Made by a program: the position numbers and the translations under genes | In this document: positions 35,297-43,579 of the stretch, one piece after another | Layout: the number at the start of each line of letters is the position of its first letter | Numbering within the stretch: position 1 is the first letter of the stretch | Notes under the pieces: generated by a model | What the model was told of the DNA's origin: nothing | The model's input: only the letters and a program-made list of their open reading frames with translations | The model's database searches: none | NCBI RefSeq assembly: GCF_001424945.1 | Contig: NZ_LMCW01000016.1 | Coordinates: 17,445 to 81,444, forward strand | Reading direction: 5' to 3' | From: Rhizobium sp. Root1203 | GTDB lineage: Bacteria > Pseudomonadota > Alphaproteobacteria > Rhizobiales > Rhizobiaceae | DNA: 64,000 bases

Positions 35297-35339
35297 ATGA
35301 CGATCATCATATTTGTTGATTATTGATGATGGACGTCAT
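35297..35339. promoter_or_regulatory. Inverted repeat, probable TetR operator between MFS and TetR genes
   Basis: Arms ATGACGATCATCAT (35297-35310) and ATGATGGACGTCAT (35326-35339) match as an inverted repeat at 12 of 14 positions with a 15-base AT-rich centre. They lie between divergent starts, 36 bases from the TetR ATG and 51 from the MFS ATG. Each arm is itself partly symmetric, as in sites bound by TetR dimers. Confidence 0.72.
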
Positions 35340-35374
35340 ATAAATTGTCAAGCAGCTATTTTGCGGAGAACCAA

Positions 35375-35950
35375 ATGCGGGTCAGCCGAGAGAAATTTGC
35401 CGAAAACCGGGAGAAGATCCTGCAGGTCGCCGGCGTGCTCTTTCGCGAGAATGGATTTGACGGTATCGGCGTCGCCGAAATTATGAAGGCCGCGGGGATG
35501 ACGCATGGCGGCTTCTACGGGCATTTCGAATCCAAGGAAGATCTGGCGCTCGCGGTCAGCCGCGACCTGATCGAGAAGGTCAAGATCCGCTGGAACGAGA
35601 TCGTATCAGCCGCTCCGGACCGGCCGCTCGATGCGTTGGTCCGCCACTATCTCGCGCGGTGCAGCGTCGACGATCCGGGCGGCAGCTGCGTCTTTGCCTC
35701 GCTGGTACAGGAGGTGAGCCGCAGCCGCGGTGCGGTGCGCGAGACGTTCAACGACGGGCTGTCGGCGCTTGTCGACATCCTCGCCGGGATCGTCCCGGGC
35801 GAGACGGTCGAGGAGCGGCGCGACAAGGGGTTCACGACGCTTTCTGCGATGATGGGGGCCGTTATCCTGGCACGCGCCGTCGAAAGCCGCGAGCTTTCCG
35901 ACAGCTTTCTGTTCACGACGCGTGATGAGCTTTTAAGGGCGAAAAGCTAG
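35375..35950 (+). CDS. TetR family transcriptional regulator
   Basis: 191-aa repressor-type regulator. The helix-turn-helix is at about residues 28-48 (GVAEIMKAAGMTHGGFYGHF), the TetR_N signature. The C-terminal ligand domain includes DDPGGSCVFASLVQEVSRS. GGAG lies seven bases ahead of the ATG at 35375. It probably controls the divergent MFS gene and itself through the inverted repeat in the 128-base gap. The inducer is unknown. Confidence 0.92.
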   Translation: MRVSREKFAENREKILQVAGVLFRENGFDGIGVAEIMKAAGMTHGGFYGHFESKEDLALAVSRDLIEKVKIRWNEIVSAAPDRPLDALVRHYLARCSVDDPGGSCVFASLVQEVSRSRGAVRETFNDGLSALVDILAGIVPGETVEERRDKGFTTLSAMMGAVILARAVESRELSDSFLFTTRDELLRAKS

Positions 35951-36016
35951 CCGCGTCGGGCGATCAGGCCACTGATTTCAACGGCTGCGACAAAAGCACT
36001 CCTGTTCCATCTAGCT

Positions 36017-36997
36017 CTATTTGAAGCCCTCGATTCGCTGGGGAACATAGGGCTGTTCCAGTGCCGCAACATCTTCGGGCGCGAGCCTGACGGAGAGGGC
36101 GCCGACGGCATCGACCAGGTGGTTTGGCTTGGAGGCGCCGATGATCGGCGCCGTGACGGCGCTTTTCTGCAGGATCCAGGCGGTGGCGATCTGTGCCCGG
36201 GAAACGCCATGCTTCTGCGCCAGTTCGCCAACGATGCCGATGATCGTTCGGTCGGCATCTTCGGCCTGATTGTAGAGTGTCTTGCCGAACTCGTCGGTCT
36301 CGCTGCGCGTCGTCTTTTCGTCCCATGCCCGGGTCAGGCGGCCACGTGCCAGCGGACTCCATGGGATTACCGCGATCTTCTGGTCCTGGCAGAACGGAAG
36401 CATCTCCCGCTCTTCCTCGCGGTAGAGCAGATTGAGGTGATTCTGCATGCTGACGAACGGTGTCCAGCCATTTGCCCGCGACGTGTACAGCATCTTGGCG
36501 AACTGCCAGGCATACATAGAGGATGCGCCGATATAGCGGGCCTTGCCGGCCCTAACGACATCGTGCAGGGCTTCCAGCGTCTCTTCAATCGGCGTCGAAT
36601 AGTCGAAACGATGGATCTGGTAGAGATCGACATAGTCGGTGCCAAGGCGCCTCAGGCTGTTGTCGATCTCGTCGAATATAGCCTTTCGCGACAGACCGGC
36701 ACCATTGGGACCGGGCCGCATGCGGTTGAAGACCTTGGTGGCGAGCACGATGTCGTCGCGCCTGGTGAAGTCCCGGATCGCACGGCCGACTATCTCCTCG
36801 GAAGAGCCGTCGGAATAGGTGTTGGCCGTATCGAGGAAATTGATGCCGAGGTCGATCGCCTGTCTGATCAGCGTGCGGCTCTCTTCCTCGCCGAGTGTCC
36901 AGCTGTGGTTGCCACGGTCCGGCTCGCCGAATGTCATGCAGCCGAGGCAAATCTTCGACACCTCCAGCCCGGTACCGCCAAGTTTTAAATAGTCCAT
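36017..36997 (-). CDS. Aldo/keto reductase
   Basis: 326-aa (alpha/beta)8-barrel NADPH-dependent oxidoreductase. The catalytic tetrad is present: Asp and Tyr in LDTANTYSDGSSEE, Lys in LATKVFN and His in YQIHRFD. The NADP-binding loop IPWSPLARGRLTR and the C-terminal IIGASKPNHLVDAV are normal. It is closest in style to YajO/AKR11-15 type bacterial enzymes. Substrate unknown. It is divergent from the acyl-CoA synthetase gene with about 180 bases between. Confidence 0.92.
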   Translation of the reverse strand: MDYLKLGGTGLEVSKICLGCMTFGEPDRGNHSWTLGEEESRTLIRQAIDLGINFLDTANTYSDGSSEEIVGRAIRDFTRRDDIVLATKVFNRMRPGPNGAGLSRKAIFDEIDNSLRRLGTDYVDLYQIHRFDYSTPIEETLEALHDVVRAGKARYIGASSMYAWQFAKMLYTSRANGWTPFVSMQNHLNLLYREEEREMLPFCQDQKIAVIPWSPLARGRLTRAWDEKTTRSETDEFGKTLYNQAEDADRTIIGIVGELAQKHGVSRAQIATAWILQKSAVTAPIIGASKPNHLVDAVGALSVRLAPEDVAALEQPYVPQRIEGFK

Positions 36998-37178
36998 GAA
37001 CCTGCTCCGTCACGATCGCTATCCCGGCGCTTCTCTTGATCTAGGGCGGCAATCGCCAAAATATCAGTGATCCGGTCGAAGATTATTCGGCACGCCAATG
37101 CAGGAGGGCAGTTCGGTTGCGTGCTTGCGCGCGCGGTGCACAAGGTGTTAGCTGCTGCAGCATAATCGGATCTTGCCT

Positions 37179-38831
37179 ATGAAACTGCCGCCGCGCGATC
37201 GCTATGACGATCTCTATCGCGATTTTGCCTGGACCGTCCCGGACGATTTCAACATCGGCCGCGCTGTCAGCGACGACTGGGCCGAGCGGGCACCGGACCG
37301 CATCTGTCTTGAGCATTTCAGTCCTGATGGCAACCATCTTTCAATGACGTATCGTGAGCTCGCCGACCGCTCCTCGTCACTTGCCAATGCGCTTGTCTCC
37401 CTGGGTTTCAGGCGCGGGGACCGCATCGCATTGCTCCTGCCGCAATCGTTCGAGACGGTGATCGCGCATGTGGCGATCTACAAGATGGGCGCAATCGCGG
37501 TGCCGCTTGCGCTGCTTTTCGGCGTCGAGGCGCTGGAATACAGGCTCAGAATTGCCGGTGTTGCGGCTGTGATCACCAACAGCTTCGGGCTTGAGCGAAT
37601 TCGGCAGATCAGAGAGCGGCTGCCCGATCTGGTATCCGTCATCAGTGTCGACGGCAGTAATGATGCGTTGTCCTTTGCCGGGCTGGCTGAGGCTCATCCG
37701 CCTGTTTTCGACGTTGCGGCGACCGGGCCGGACGAGCCGGCGCTGATGATCTTCACCTCAGGCACAACAGGGCCGCCGAAGGGCGCGCTGCACGGCCACA
37801 GGGTGCTGGCCGGCCACATCCCGGGCATGCAGTTTGCACATGAGGGGTTTCCGCAACCGGGCGACAAGATGTGGACGCCGTCGGACTGGGCGTGGGCGGG
37901 CGGCCTGCTGAACGCGCTGCTGCCAAGTCTTTTGCTCGGCGTTCCGGTGGTCTCGTCGCCGGCGCAGAAGTTCGATCCCGACATGGCCTATCGCATCATG
38001 GCCGAGATGAAGGTGCGCAACGGTTTCATTCCGCCGACTGCGCTTCGCCTGATGAAGGCGGTGTCCGATCCGCTTGCGAAGTACGATCTTGTGCTCCGGA
38101 CGATCGGTGCGGCCGGCGAATCGCTGGGCGCGGAGACCTACGATTGGGTCAGGCGGACGCTCGGCATTGAGGTCAACGAGTTCTACGGCCAGACGGAGTG
38201 CAATTTTGTGCTGTCGTCGAGCGCTGCCATGGGTGTCAGCAAGGCGGGCGCCATCGGCCGGCCGGTGCCGGGCCACCGCGTTGCCGTTGTAAACGGCAGC
38301 GGCGAGGAGCTGGCTGCCGGGGAGGCGGGTCAGATCGCGGTCAGGCGCCCCGATCCGGTGATGTTTCTCGGCTACTGGAACGATCCGGCGGCGACGCAGC
38401 GCAGGTTTGTCGGCGACTGGCTGCTGACCGGCGATATGGGCCGGCAGGACACAGAGGGGTTTGTTACCTTTCTCGGCCGCGACGACGACGTCATTACCTC
38501 GTCCGGATACCGGATCGGGCCTGCCGAAATCGAGGACTGTCTGAGCGGGCATCCGGCAGTGCAGCTCGCGGCCGCGGTTGGCAAGCCGGATCGGCTGCGT
38601 ACGGAGATCGTCAAGGCCTATGTCGTTCTCGTGCCGGGCTTCGAAGCGAGTTCAGGGCTCGCCGCCCAGATCCGCGACTGGGTGAAGATGCGGCTTTCCA
38701 TGCATGAATATCCGCGCGAGGTCGAATTCGTCGACGAGCTGCCGCTGACGACGACAGGCAAGGTTATCCGCCGCCTGCTGCGGGAGCGGGCGGCCGCGGA
38801 GGCCGCTATCCCCGCTTGGCGAGCGACATGA
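37179..38831 (+). CDS. AMP-dependent acyl-CoA synthetase
   Basis: 550-aa member of the ANL superfamily, medium-chain acyl-CoA or benzoate-CoA ligase branch. The P-loop MIFTSGTTGPPKGALHGH is around residue 192, the A5 motif EFYGQTE, the A7/A8 WLLTGDMGRQD...GYRIGPAEIE and the A10 lysine in TTGKVIRR are all intact. The exact acid is not predictable. ATG at 37179 is preferred to a TTG six bases upstream. The 3' end overlaps the convergent acyltransferase gene by 26 bases. Confidence 0.92.
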   Translation: MKLPPRDRYDDLYRDFAWTVPDDFNIGRAVSDDWAERAPDRICLEHFSPDGNHLSMTYRELADRSSSLANALVSLGFRRGDRIALLLPQSFETVIAHVAIYKMGAIAVPLALLFGVEALEYRLRIAGVAAVITNSFGLERIRQIRERLPDLVSVISVDGSNDALSFAGLAEAHPPVFDVAATGPDEPALMIFTSGTTGPPKGALHGHRVLAGHIPGMQFAHEGFPQPGDKMWTPSDWAWAGGLLNALLPSLLLGVPVVSSPAQKFDPDMAYRIMAEMKVRNGFIPPTALRLMKAVSDPLAKYDLVLRTIGAAGESLGAETYDWVRRTLGIEVNEFYGQTECNFVLSSSAAMGVSKAGAIGRPVPGHRVAVVNGSGEELAAGEAGQIAVRRPDPVMFLGYWNDPAATQRRFVGDWLLTGDMGRQDTEGFVTFLGRDDDVITSSGYRIGPAEIEDCLSGHPAVQLAAAVGKPDRLRTEIVKAYVVLVPGFEASSGLAAQIRDWVKMRLSMHEYPREVEFVDELPLTTTGKVIRRLLRERAAAEAAIPAWRAT

Positions 38832-40083
38832 TTTTCTGGCGCAGCATCTTCGCGACATTGCGGGTGCTGCTGTACATGTGAAGCTGGGCTGCGACCTGGC
38901 GCACATCGCGGTCGCCGTTTTGCGACAGGCCAATCACCACCGTGCCCATGTCCTCACGCTCCCGCCAGAAGCGGCTCATGATCGGATGATCGGGGACGGC
39001 GCAGGAATCGGAGCGCACGATGTTGGCGTCGTCGAGATGCCATTCCGTCAGCTCTCCCATCAGCAGCTTGCCCGGGGAATATCGCGCGTAGGATTCGTCA
39101 TAGGCGGTCTTCCACGTATAAGCCTCGCCGCCCATCATCAGCACCACCGTCGAGGCGATTGCCCGGCCGTTGAAATCGATGCTGTGTATACGCACCGCAT
39201 CGATGGCTGCAAGGTTGGAGATCGCCTCGCGGGCGAAGGCTGTGTGATAGCGGTCGGTGACGAGTGCACTTCGCCTCTTGCCCTTCCAGCCGCCGCCTTC
39301 GAGCGCGAGGAACTCCTCGAAGCGCGTGCGGATCTCGTGCGGTTGGCGCGCGACGCTGTAGGCGACTGTGCCCTTTTCCTCCAGCAGACGCCACTGCCTG
39401 CGCATCTCGCGCATGTGGGAGGAAGAGACGGCCTTGCCAAGATAGACCGTGGCATCCTCGTCGCTCTGCAGCATCGGCCGCTGATAGGGATTGGTGATCG
39501 TGATCGGAAGGTTGCGGCTGATGGCGACCGCACGCGCCATGCGAGCGAAGATACCGTTCAGCCGCAGGTCGGGAAGCACGAGGATCCGCGGCAGCCGCAG
39601 ATCGCTGGCCGTCAGGCCCTCCAACAGATTGTCGAGCGTTTCGGCAGCGTCCTCGGTGTCGACCAGCGGCGTGCCCAGCGGTGCGAAGCTGTTCGACCAG
39701 ACACGGATGATGGACGGGCCGACGGCAAAGCCGGGCTTTTCCACGGAGAAGGGCATCAGGACGCGCAGGCGGCTTCGGTTGTCGCCCCGGTCGCGCAACA
39801 GTGCGAAGTCGACCTGCCGGTCGTCCAGTCGCGGCATTGCCGGCGCAAGAAAACGGCCGGTGAAAAAGACGTTGGGTTCCAGCGCGCGATTGGAGAGAAA
39901 ATCCAGTTCGTCCTGAAGCTCATAACCGAGCTTTCCGGAATATACGCAGAGTTCGCGTCCGGGCCTTCCGATGTCGATGCGTGCTTCGGCCCGCGGCGTA
40001 TCGAAATCCAACGCGGCAAGCTCGTGAACCATCCGGTTGGCGGTCGCATCTGTCGTCTGGGTAACGGGGGGATTGCGCACCAT
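38806..40083 (-). CDS. GNAT/CelD-like acyltransferase (BioF2 acetyltransferase_6)
   Basis: 425-aa protein of the acetyltransferase_6 (CelD/BioF2, FemAB-like) group, usually linked to extracellular polysaccharide or cellulose synthesis. The domain is in the C-terminal half: FEEFLALEGGGWKGKRRSAL, then INFN-like SIDFNGRAIASTVVLMMGG and the YARYSPGKLLMGELTEW block. The ATG at 40083 gives 425 aa; an open frame of 72 codons upstream overlaps the flippase gene and is rejected. It is four bases downstream of the flippase and probably works on the same polymer. Confidence 0.85.
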   Translation of the reverse strand: MVRNPPVTQTTDATANRMVHELAALDFDTPRAEARIDIGRPGRELCVYSGKLGYELQDELDFLSNRALEPNVFFTGRFLAPAMPRLDDRQVDFALLRDRGDNRSRLRVLMPFSVEKPGFAVGPSIIRVWSNSFAPLGTPLVDTEDAAETLDNLLEGLTASDLRLPRILVLPDLRLNGIFARMARAVAISRNLPITITNPYQRPMLQSDEDATVYLGKAVSSSHMREMRRQWRLLEEKGTVAYSVARQPHEIRTRFEEFLALEGGGWKGKRRSALVTDRYHTAFAREAISNLAAIDAVRIHSIDFNGRAIASTVVLMMGGEAYTWKTAYDESYARYSPGKLLMGELTEWHLDDANIVRSDSCAVPDHPIMSRFWREREDMGTVVIGLSQNGDRDVRQVAAQLHMYSSTRNVAKMLRQKIMSLAKRG

Positions 40084-40087
40084 TCTG

Positions 40088-41503
40088 TCAGGCTTCCATG
40101 TCTTTATGCGTACCGGCCGATTTGGCGAAGGCGAAGAGGGCGATGCCGAGCGCCCGGCGGACCGCAAGGTGCAGGAGCACAGCTTCGACGCCCATGGCCG
40201 TTGCGGTTGCAACCGCCGCGCCTTCGATGCCGAAGCGCGGAATGAGGAGAACGTTGAGACCAACGCTGGCCAGCAGGGCGCCGGCGTAGAGCAGGGCACA
40301 GATATTCTGCTTGCCGGCCATCATCAGCAACGTCTCGGCAGGCCCTACCAGCGCCTTGGCGAGGATGCCGGCCAGCAGGATCGCCATCAGAATGTAGCCG
40401 GCTGTGAAAGCGGCGCCGAACAGCGATAGCAGAAGATGGCCGGCGGCGAGAACCGTCAGCCCGACGGCGAGCGCCGGCCAGAACGTCCATTTCGCCGCAT
40501 CGATAGCCGCGGCGGCCAGTTCGGAGCGCGTGCCTCCAGCTATGATGCTGGAAAAGCGCGGGCCGGAGGCGGCCTTGACGGAAAAATTGATGAAGTGAAC
40601 AAGCGACATCGTCTTGGCGGCGGCGAAGTAGATTGCAACATCGTGCGGCTCCAGGAAGATGCCGACCACGACGACGTCGGAGCTGGTCAGCAGGAAACTG
40701 ACACCTTCAATCAGGAACATCGGAAATGCGACGCCGAGCCATCCGAGGAAGTCGACCTTGCGCGGGCCCGCATGAAAGTGGCGGCGAAGACGCACGAGGG
40801 TCGCCAGATGCTGTCCGATTGTCGTCACGTAGGTGGCGACGAGTGCCGCCTGCATGGCGGTGACCGCCGTGTGCGGCGCACCGAGGGCGATCGCGGCCAG
40901 CATGAACAGAATGATCAGGACGGGGCGGATGATATAGGCCGGGCTCAGCGCCATGACCGGCCAGTGGTTGGCGCGCGATGTGCCTTCGAGGATGTCGCTG
41001 AGCGCGATCATCGGCATGGCGAACAGGCCGAGGAAAATGGGAACGACGTAGTAGCTGTGGATCCTGTCGCCGAAGAGGTGCAGCGCGATCATGCCGACGG
41101 CAAGCATGCCGGTTCCCGACAGCAGGCCGAAGATGCGGGCGGTTCCGGTCAGGCCGCGAATTTCTGCGAGGGCGCCCGCCGCCTTGTAGTGCGGCAGGAA
41201 ACGGACGATGGCGGTGTGGAAGCCAAGACAAGACAGATCGCCGAAGACAACGATCAGCACCCAGACGAATACGAAGATCCCGTATTCGTACTCGCCCATC
41301 AGGCGGGCGAGGGCGATCTGGGAGACGAAGGCGAGCGCCGCGCTGATGATGCGGATCGAGAATGCGGTCAACGCCATGCGCCGGGCAACGGCTTTTTCGC
41401 CATGCTCGGTCAAAAGCCCCGCAAGCATGCGCAATGCGCGGCCGCCCGAGGGGCGCAACCCCGCTGGCAACATTTTTTCAGCTGTCTCGATGACCGCCAT
41501 CAT
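40088..41503 (-). CDS. Lipopolysaccharide/polysaccharide biosynthesis flippase (Wzx/MATE-like)
   Basis: 471-aa polytopic protein with about 12-14 helices, of the polysaccharide_synt family that flips lipid-linked glycans across the inner membrane. Family signs are the N-terminal FVSQIALARLMGEYEYGIFV and the central GAEGVSFLL-like helix LIEGVSFLLTSSDVVVVG. An ATG-ATG pair begins the protein at 41503/41500. The coupling to the CelD-like acyltransferase suggests a small surface polysaccharide locus. The glycan is not identifiable. Confidence 0.88.
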   Translation of the reverse strand: MMAVIETAEKMLPAGLRPSGGRALRMLAGLLTEHGEKAVARRMALTAFSIRIISAALAFVSQIALARLMGEYEYGIFVFVWVLIVVFGDLSCLGFHTAIVRFLPHYKAAGALAEIRGLTGTARIFGLLSGTGMLAVGMIALHLFGDRIHSYYVVPIFLGLFAMPMIALSDILEGTSRANHWPVMALSPAYIIRPVLIILFMLAAIALGAPHTAVTAMQAALVATYVTTIGQHLATLVRLRRHFHAGPRKVDFLGWLGVAFPMFLIEGVSFLLTSSDVVVVGIFLEPHDVAIYFAAAKTMSLVHFINFSVKAASGPRFSSIIAGGTRSELAAAAIDAAKWTFWPALAVGLTVLAAGHLLLSLFGAAFTAGYILMAILLAGILAKALVGPAETLLMMAGKQNICALLYAGALLASVGLNVLLIPRFGIEGAAVATATAMGVEAVLLHLAVRRALGIALFAFAKSAGTHKDMEA

Positions 41504-41622
41504 GAACACGCAAAACTCTCTGGCAAATCGTGCACTGAGTAGTGCCAGAACAGCGTTAAGAAACGGTTGTGGCCGCGGATAACTCCTTAATCGTTGGCGG
41601 CGCCAGACGCATCCGGTCCTGC

Positions 41623-42741
41623 TCAACGACTGGCGCGGGCAAGCGCGTGGTCGATCAATCGATCGATGATCTCGGGATAGGGGACACCACTCGCGGCCAT
41701 TGCCTTGGAATACATGCTGATATCGGTAAAGCCGGGGATCGTGTTGAGTTCGTTGACGATGAACCTCATGTCGGCGGTAAGGAAAAAGTCGACACGCGCC
41801 ATGCCGTCGCAGCCGAGCGCCTTGAACGCCAGCCCGGCGGCCTGCCGGATCTCATCCTCGACCTCCTTCGGCAATTGTGCCGGAACCCTCAGAACGGCGC
41901 CGCTCTCATCGATGTATTTCGCTTCGTAGCTATAAAAGCCGTGGCTCTCCGAGGGCGCAATCTCGCCCGGCAGAGAAATGAATATGCTGCCGTCGGCATG
42001 CTCCAGCACGCTGCATTCGACCTCCCGTCCGCGAATGAACTCCTCGGCAAGCAGCTTGCGGTCGTACTTGAAGCCTTCGGCCAGCGCGGCGGCGAAGTCC
42101 TCGGCCCTCGTTACCTTGCTGACGCCGACTGAAGAGCCCTGGCGCGCGGGCTTGATAAAGATCGGGAGGCCGAGTGTGTCGACCAGGTCATCAAAGGACG
42201 GCGTGTCGCCGGCGTGAATGCAGACCGATCTTGCCACCGGCAGGCCTGCATCCCTGAGCAGCCGCTTGGCGATATCCTTGTCGATGGCGGTTGCCGAGCC
42301 CAGTATGCCGCAGCCGGCGAGAGGCACGCGGGCGACCTCGGCCAATCCCTGTATCGAGCCGTCTTCGCCGTGCATCCCGTGCAGGACCGGGAAAAGGATG
42401 TCGATGCGCGGCAGCTCGAATGCGGGTACCCCTTCTGAGATGGCGATCAACCGGCCGAAGCCGCCCGGCAGCAGGCAAAGCTCCGTTGCGCCCCCCATCG
42501 TTGCGGCGGTCGACAGATCCGCCGTCGGATCCAGCATCGTCCAACGTCCGTCTTTCGTGACATAGACCGGGACCACGTCGTAGCGTTCCGGATCGAGCGC
42601 TTTCAGGACATTTGTAGCCGAGAGGATCGACACATCGTGTTCCGGCGACCGGCCGCCGAACAGAACCGCCACGCGCCGCCGCGGAATTGCCGATCGGTCC
42701 GCGTTGTCGTTCGGCTTTGCGTTCGGAAATGTGCCCGTCAT
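41623..42741 (-). CDS. ddl: D-alanine--D-alanine ligase (DdlA type)
   Basis: ATP-grasp ligase making D-Ala-D-Ala for peptidoglycan. The 372-aa length and the N-terminal VAVLFGGRSPEHDVSILSA mark the longer DdlA form rather than the short DdlB form of the dcw cluster. Mg/ATP motifs MARVDFFLT and NELNTIPGFTDISMY are intact. The ATG at 42741 has GAGGG nine bases ahead; a TTG five codons upstream is less likely. A second ddl in the dcw cluster elsewhere is expected. Confidence 0.92.
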   Translation of the reverse strand: MTGTFPNAKPNDNADRSAIPRRRVAVLFGGRSPEHDVSILSATNVLKALDPERYDVVPVYVTKDGRWTMLDPTADLSTAATMGGATELCLLPGGFGRLIAISEGVPAFELPRIDILFPVLHGMHGEDGSIQGLAEVARVPLAGCGILGSATAIDKDIAKRLLRDAGLPVARSVCIHAGDTPSFDDLVDTLGLPIFIKPARQGSSVGVSKVTRAEDFAAALAEGFKYDRKLLAEEFIRGREVECSVLEHADGSIFISLPGEIAPSESHGFYSYEAKYIDESGAVLRVPAQLPKEVEDEIRQAAGLAFKALGCDGMARVDFFLTADMRFIVNELNTIPGFTDISMYSKAMAASGVPYPEIIDRLIDHALARASR

Positions 42742-42775
42742 GAATAGTGCCCTCAATCTTTCCCGGTTCGGATGC

Positions 42776-43396
42776 TCAGAGTGTTATGGCGATGCCGCGA
42801 TTGGCGAAGAAGCGGTCGAAGTTCGACACCGGCAAGGCGACATTCGCCTGGCTGTTCCGGTCATGGCCGGACGGGTTGTGAAAACGGATGATGTCCGGGC
42901 TTGCGTCCGTGATGAGGACGAGATGCCCGCCTTTTGACGGCGGCTCTCGGTCGGGCCAGCGAATCTGGCTGTTCACCGAGGCTATGAAAAATGTCCTGCT
43001 CTGGAGAAGCCCGGGGAGGTCGCTTGTCGGAAGACCGGTGATCGTCTCCGCCTTGAGACCGAATGTCTCGGCAACGAATGTGACGAACGGCGCGTAGATC
43101 AGGCCCTTGATGGAGCGATCGGCTTCATTGACCACATAGCCACCGAAGGCGGTGCAGGCCCTGGCAAGGTCGATGGTCCGGTGAATTTCGCCGCGTGCGG
43201 CCAGGACCATCTTCAGGCACGCCATGCCGCAGATATTGCTGGCCCAGTGGGCATATTCCTCCGCCGTTTCCGCGCCGGATTCCCGCCAGAGTGGATCGTC
43301 GAGGAGGGCCGATGCGCCTTGCGTGACGACCGGCATGGTCATCGCCGGCGTTTCCCACTGGCTGAAATAGGGTACCGCTAGGGTGTCGGCTCTCAT
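42776..43396 (-). CDS. C39 family peptidase-like protein
   Basis: 206-aa soluble papain-fold protein. The candidate nucleophile is Cys56 or Cys60 (NICGMACLKM), the histidine is His158 (GGHLVLITD) and a third polar residue could be Asn174 (FHNPSG), the C-H-N/D order of C39 peptidases. No signal peptide and no ABC transporter are present, unlike bacteriocin-processing C39 enzymes. GAGGGA lies ahead of the ATG at 43396. It is 35 bases upstream of ddl on the same strand, hinting at a wall or envelope link, unproven. Confidence 0.78.
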   Translation of the reverse strand: MRADTLAVPYFSQWETPAMTMPVVTQGASALLDDPLWRESGAETAEEYAHWASNICGMACLKMVLAARGEIHRTIDLARACTAFGGYVVNEADRSIKGLIYAPFVTFVAETFGLKAETITGLPTSDLPGLLQSRTFFIASVNSQIRWPDREPPSKGGHLVLITDASPDIIRFHNPSGHDRNSQANVALPVSNFDRFFANRGIAITL

Positions 43397-43520
43397 GAAA
43401 TCCCTCGGCAATCAATCAACTATGCCCGTAAGCTCGGCGAACAAAGCGACGCTTTTGCGGCTGAAAAATGTACCGATTGAGATGTTATGATTGCGCGAAT
43501 ACCGGCGCGGTCCGGAAACG

Positions 43521-43553
43521 AAAAAGCCCCCGCAACATCTCCGTCGCGAGGGC
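43521..43553 (-). terminator. Rho-independent terminator of secA
   Basis: On the minus strand an 11-bp stem (GCCCTCGCGAC / GTTGCGGGGGC, two wobble pairs) with a 6-base loop is followed by TTTTT, starting 27 bases after the secA stop. Confidence 0.9.
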
Positions 43554-43579
43554 CTCATCCTAACGTAATCAAGCCGGCC

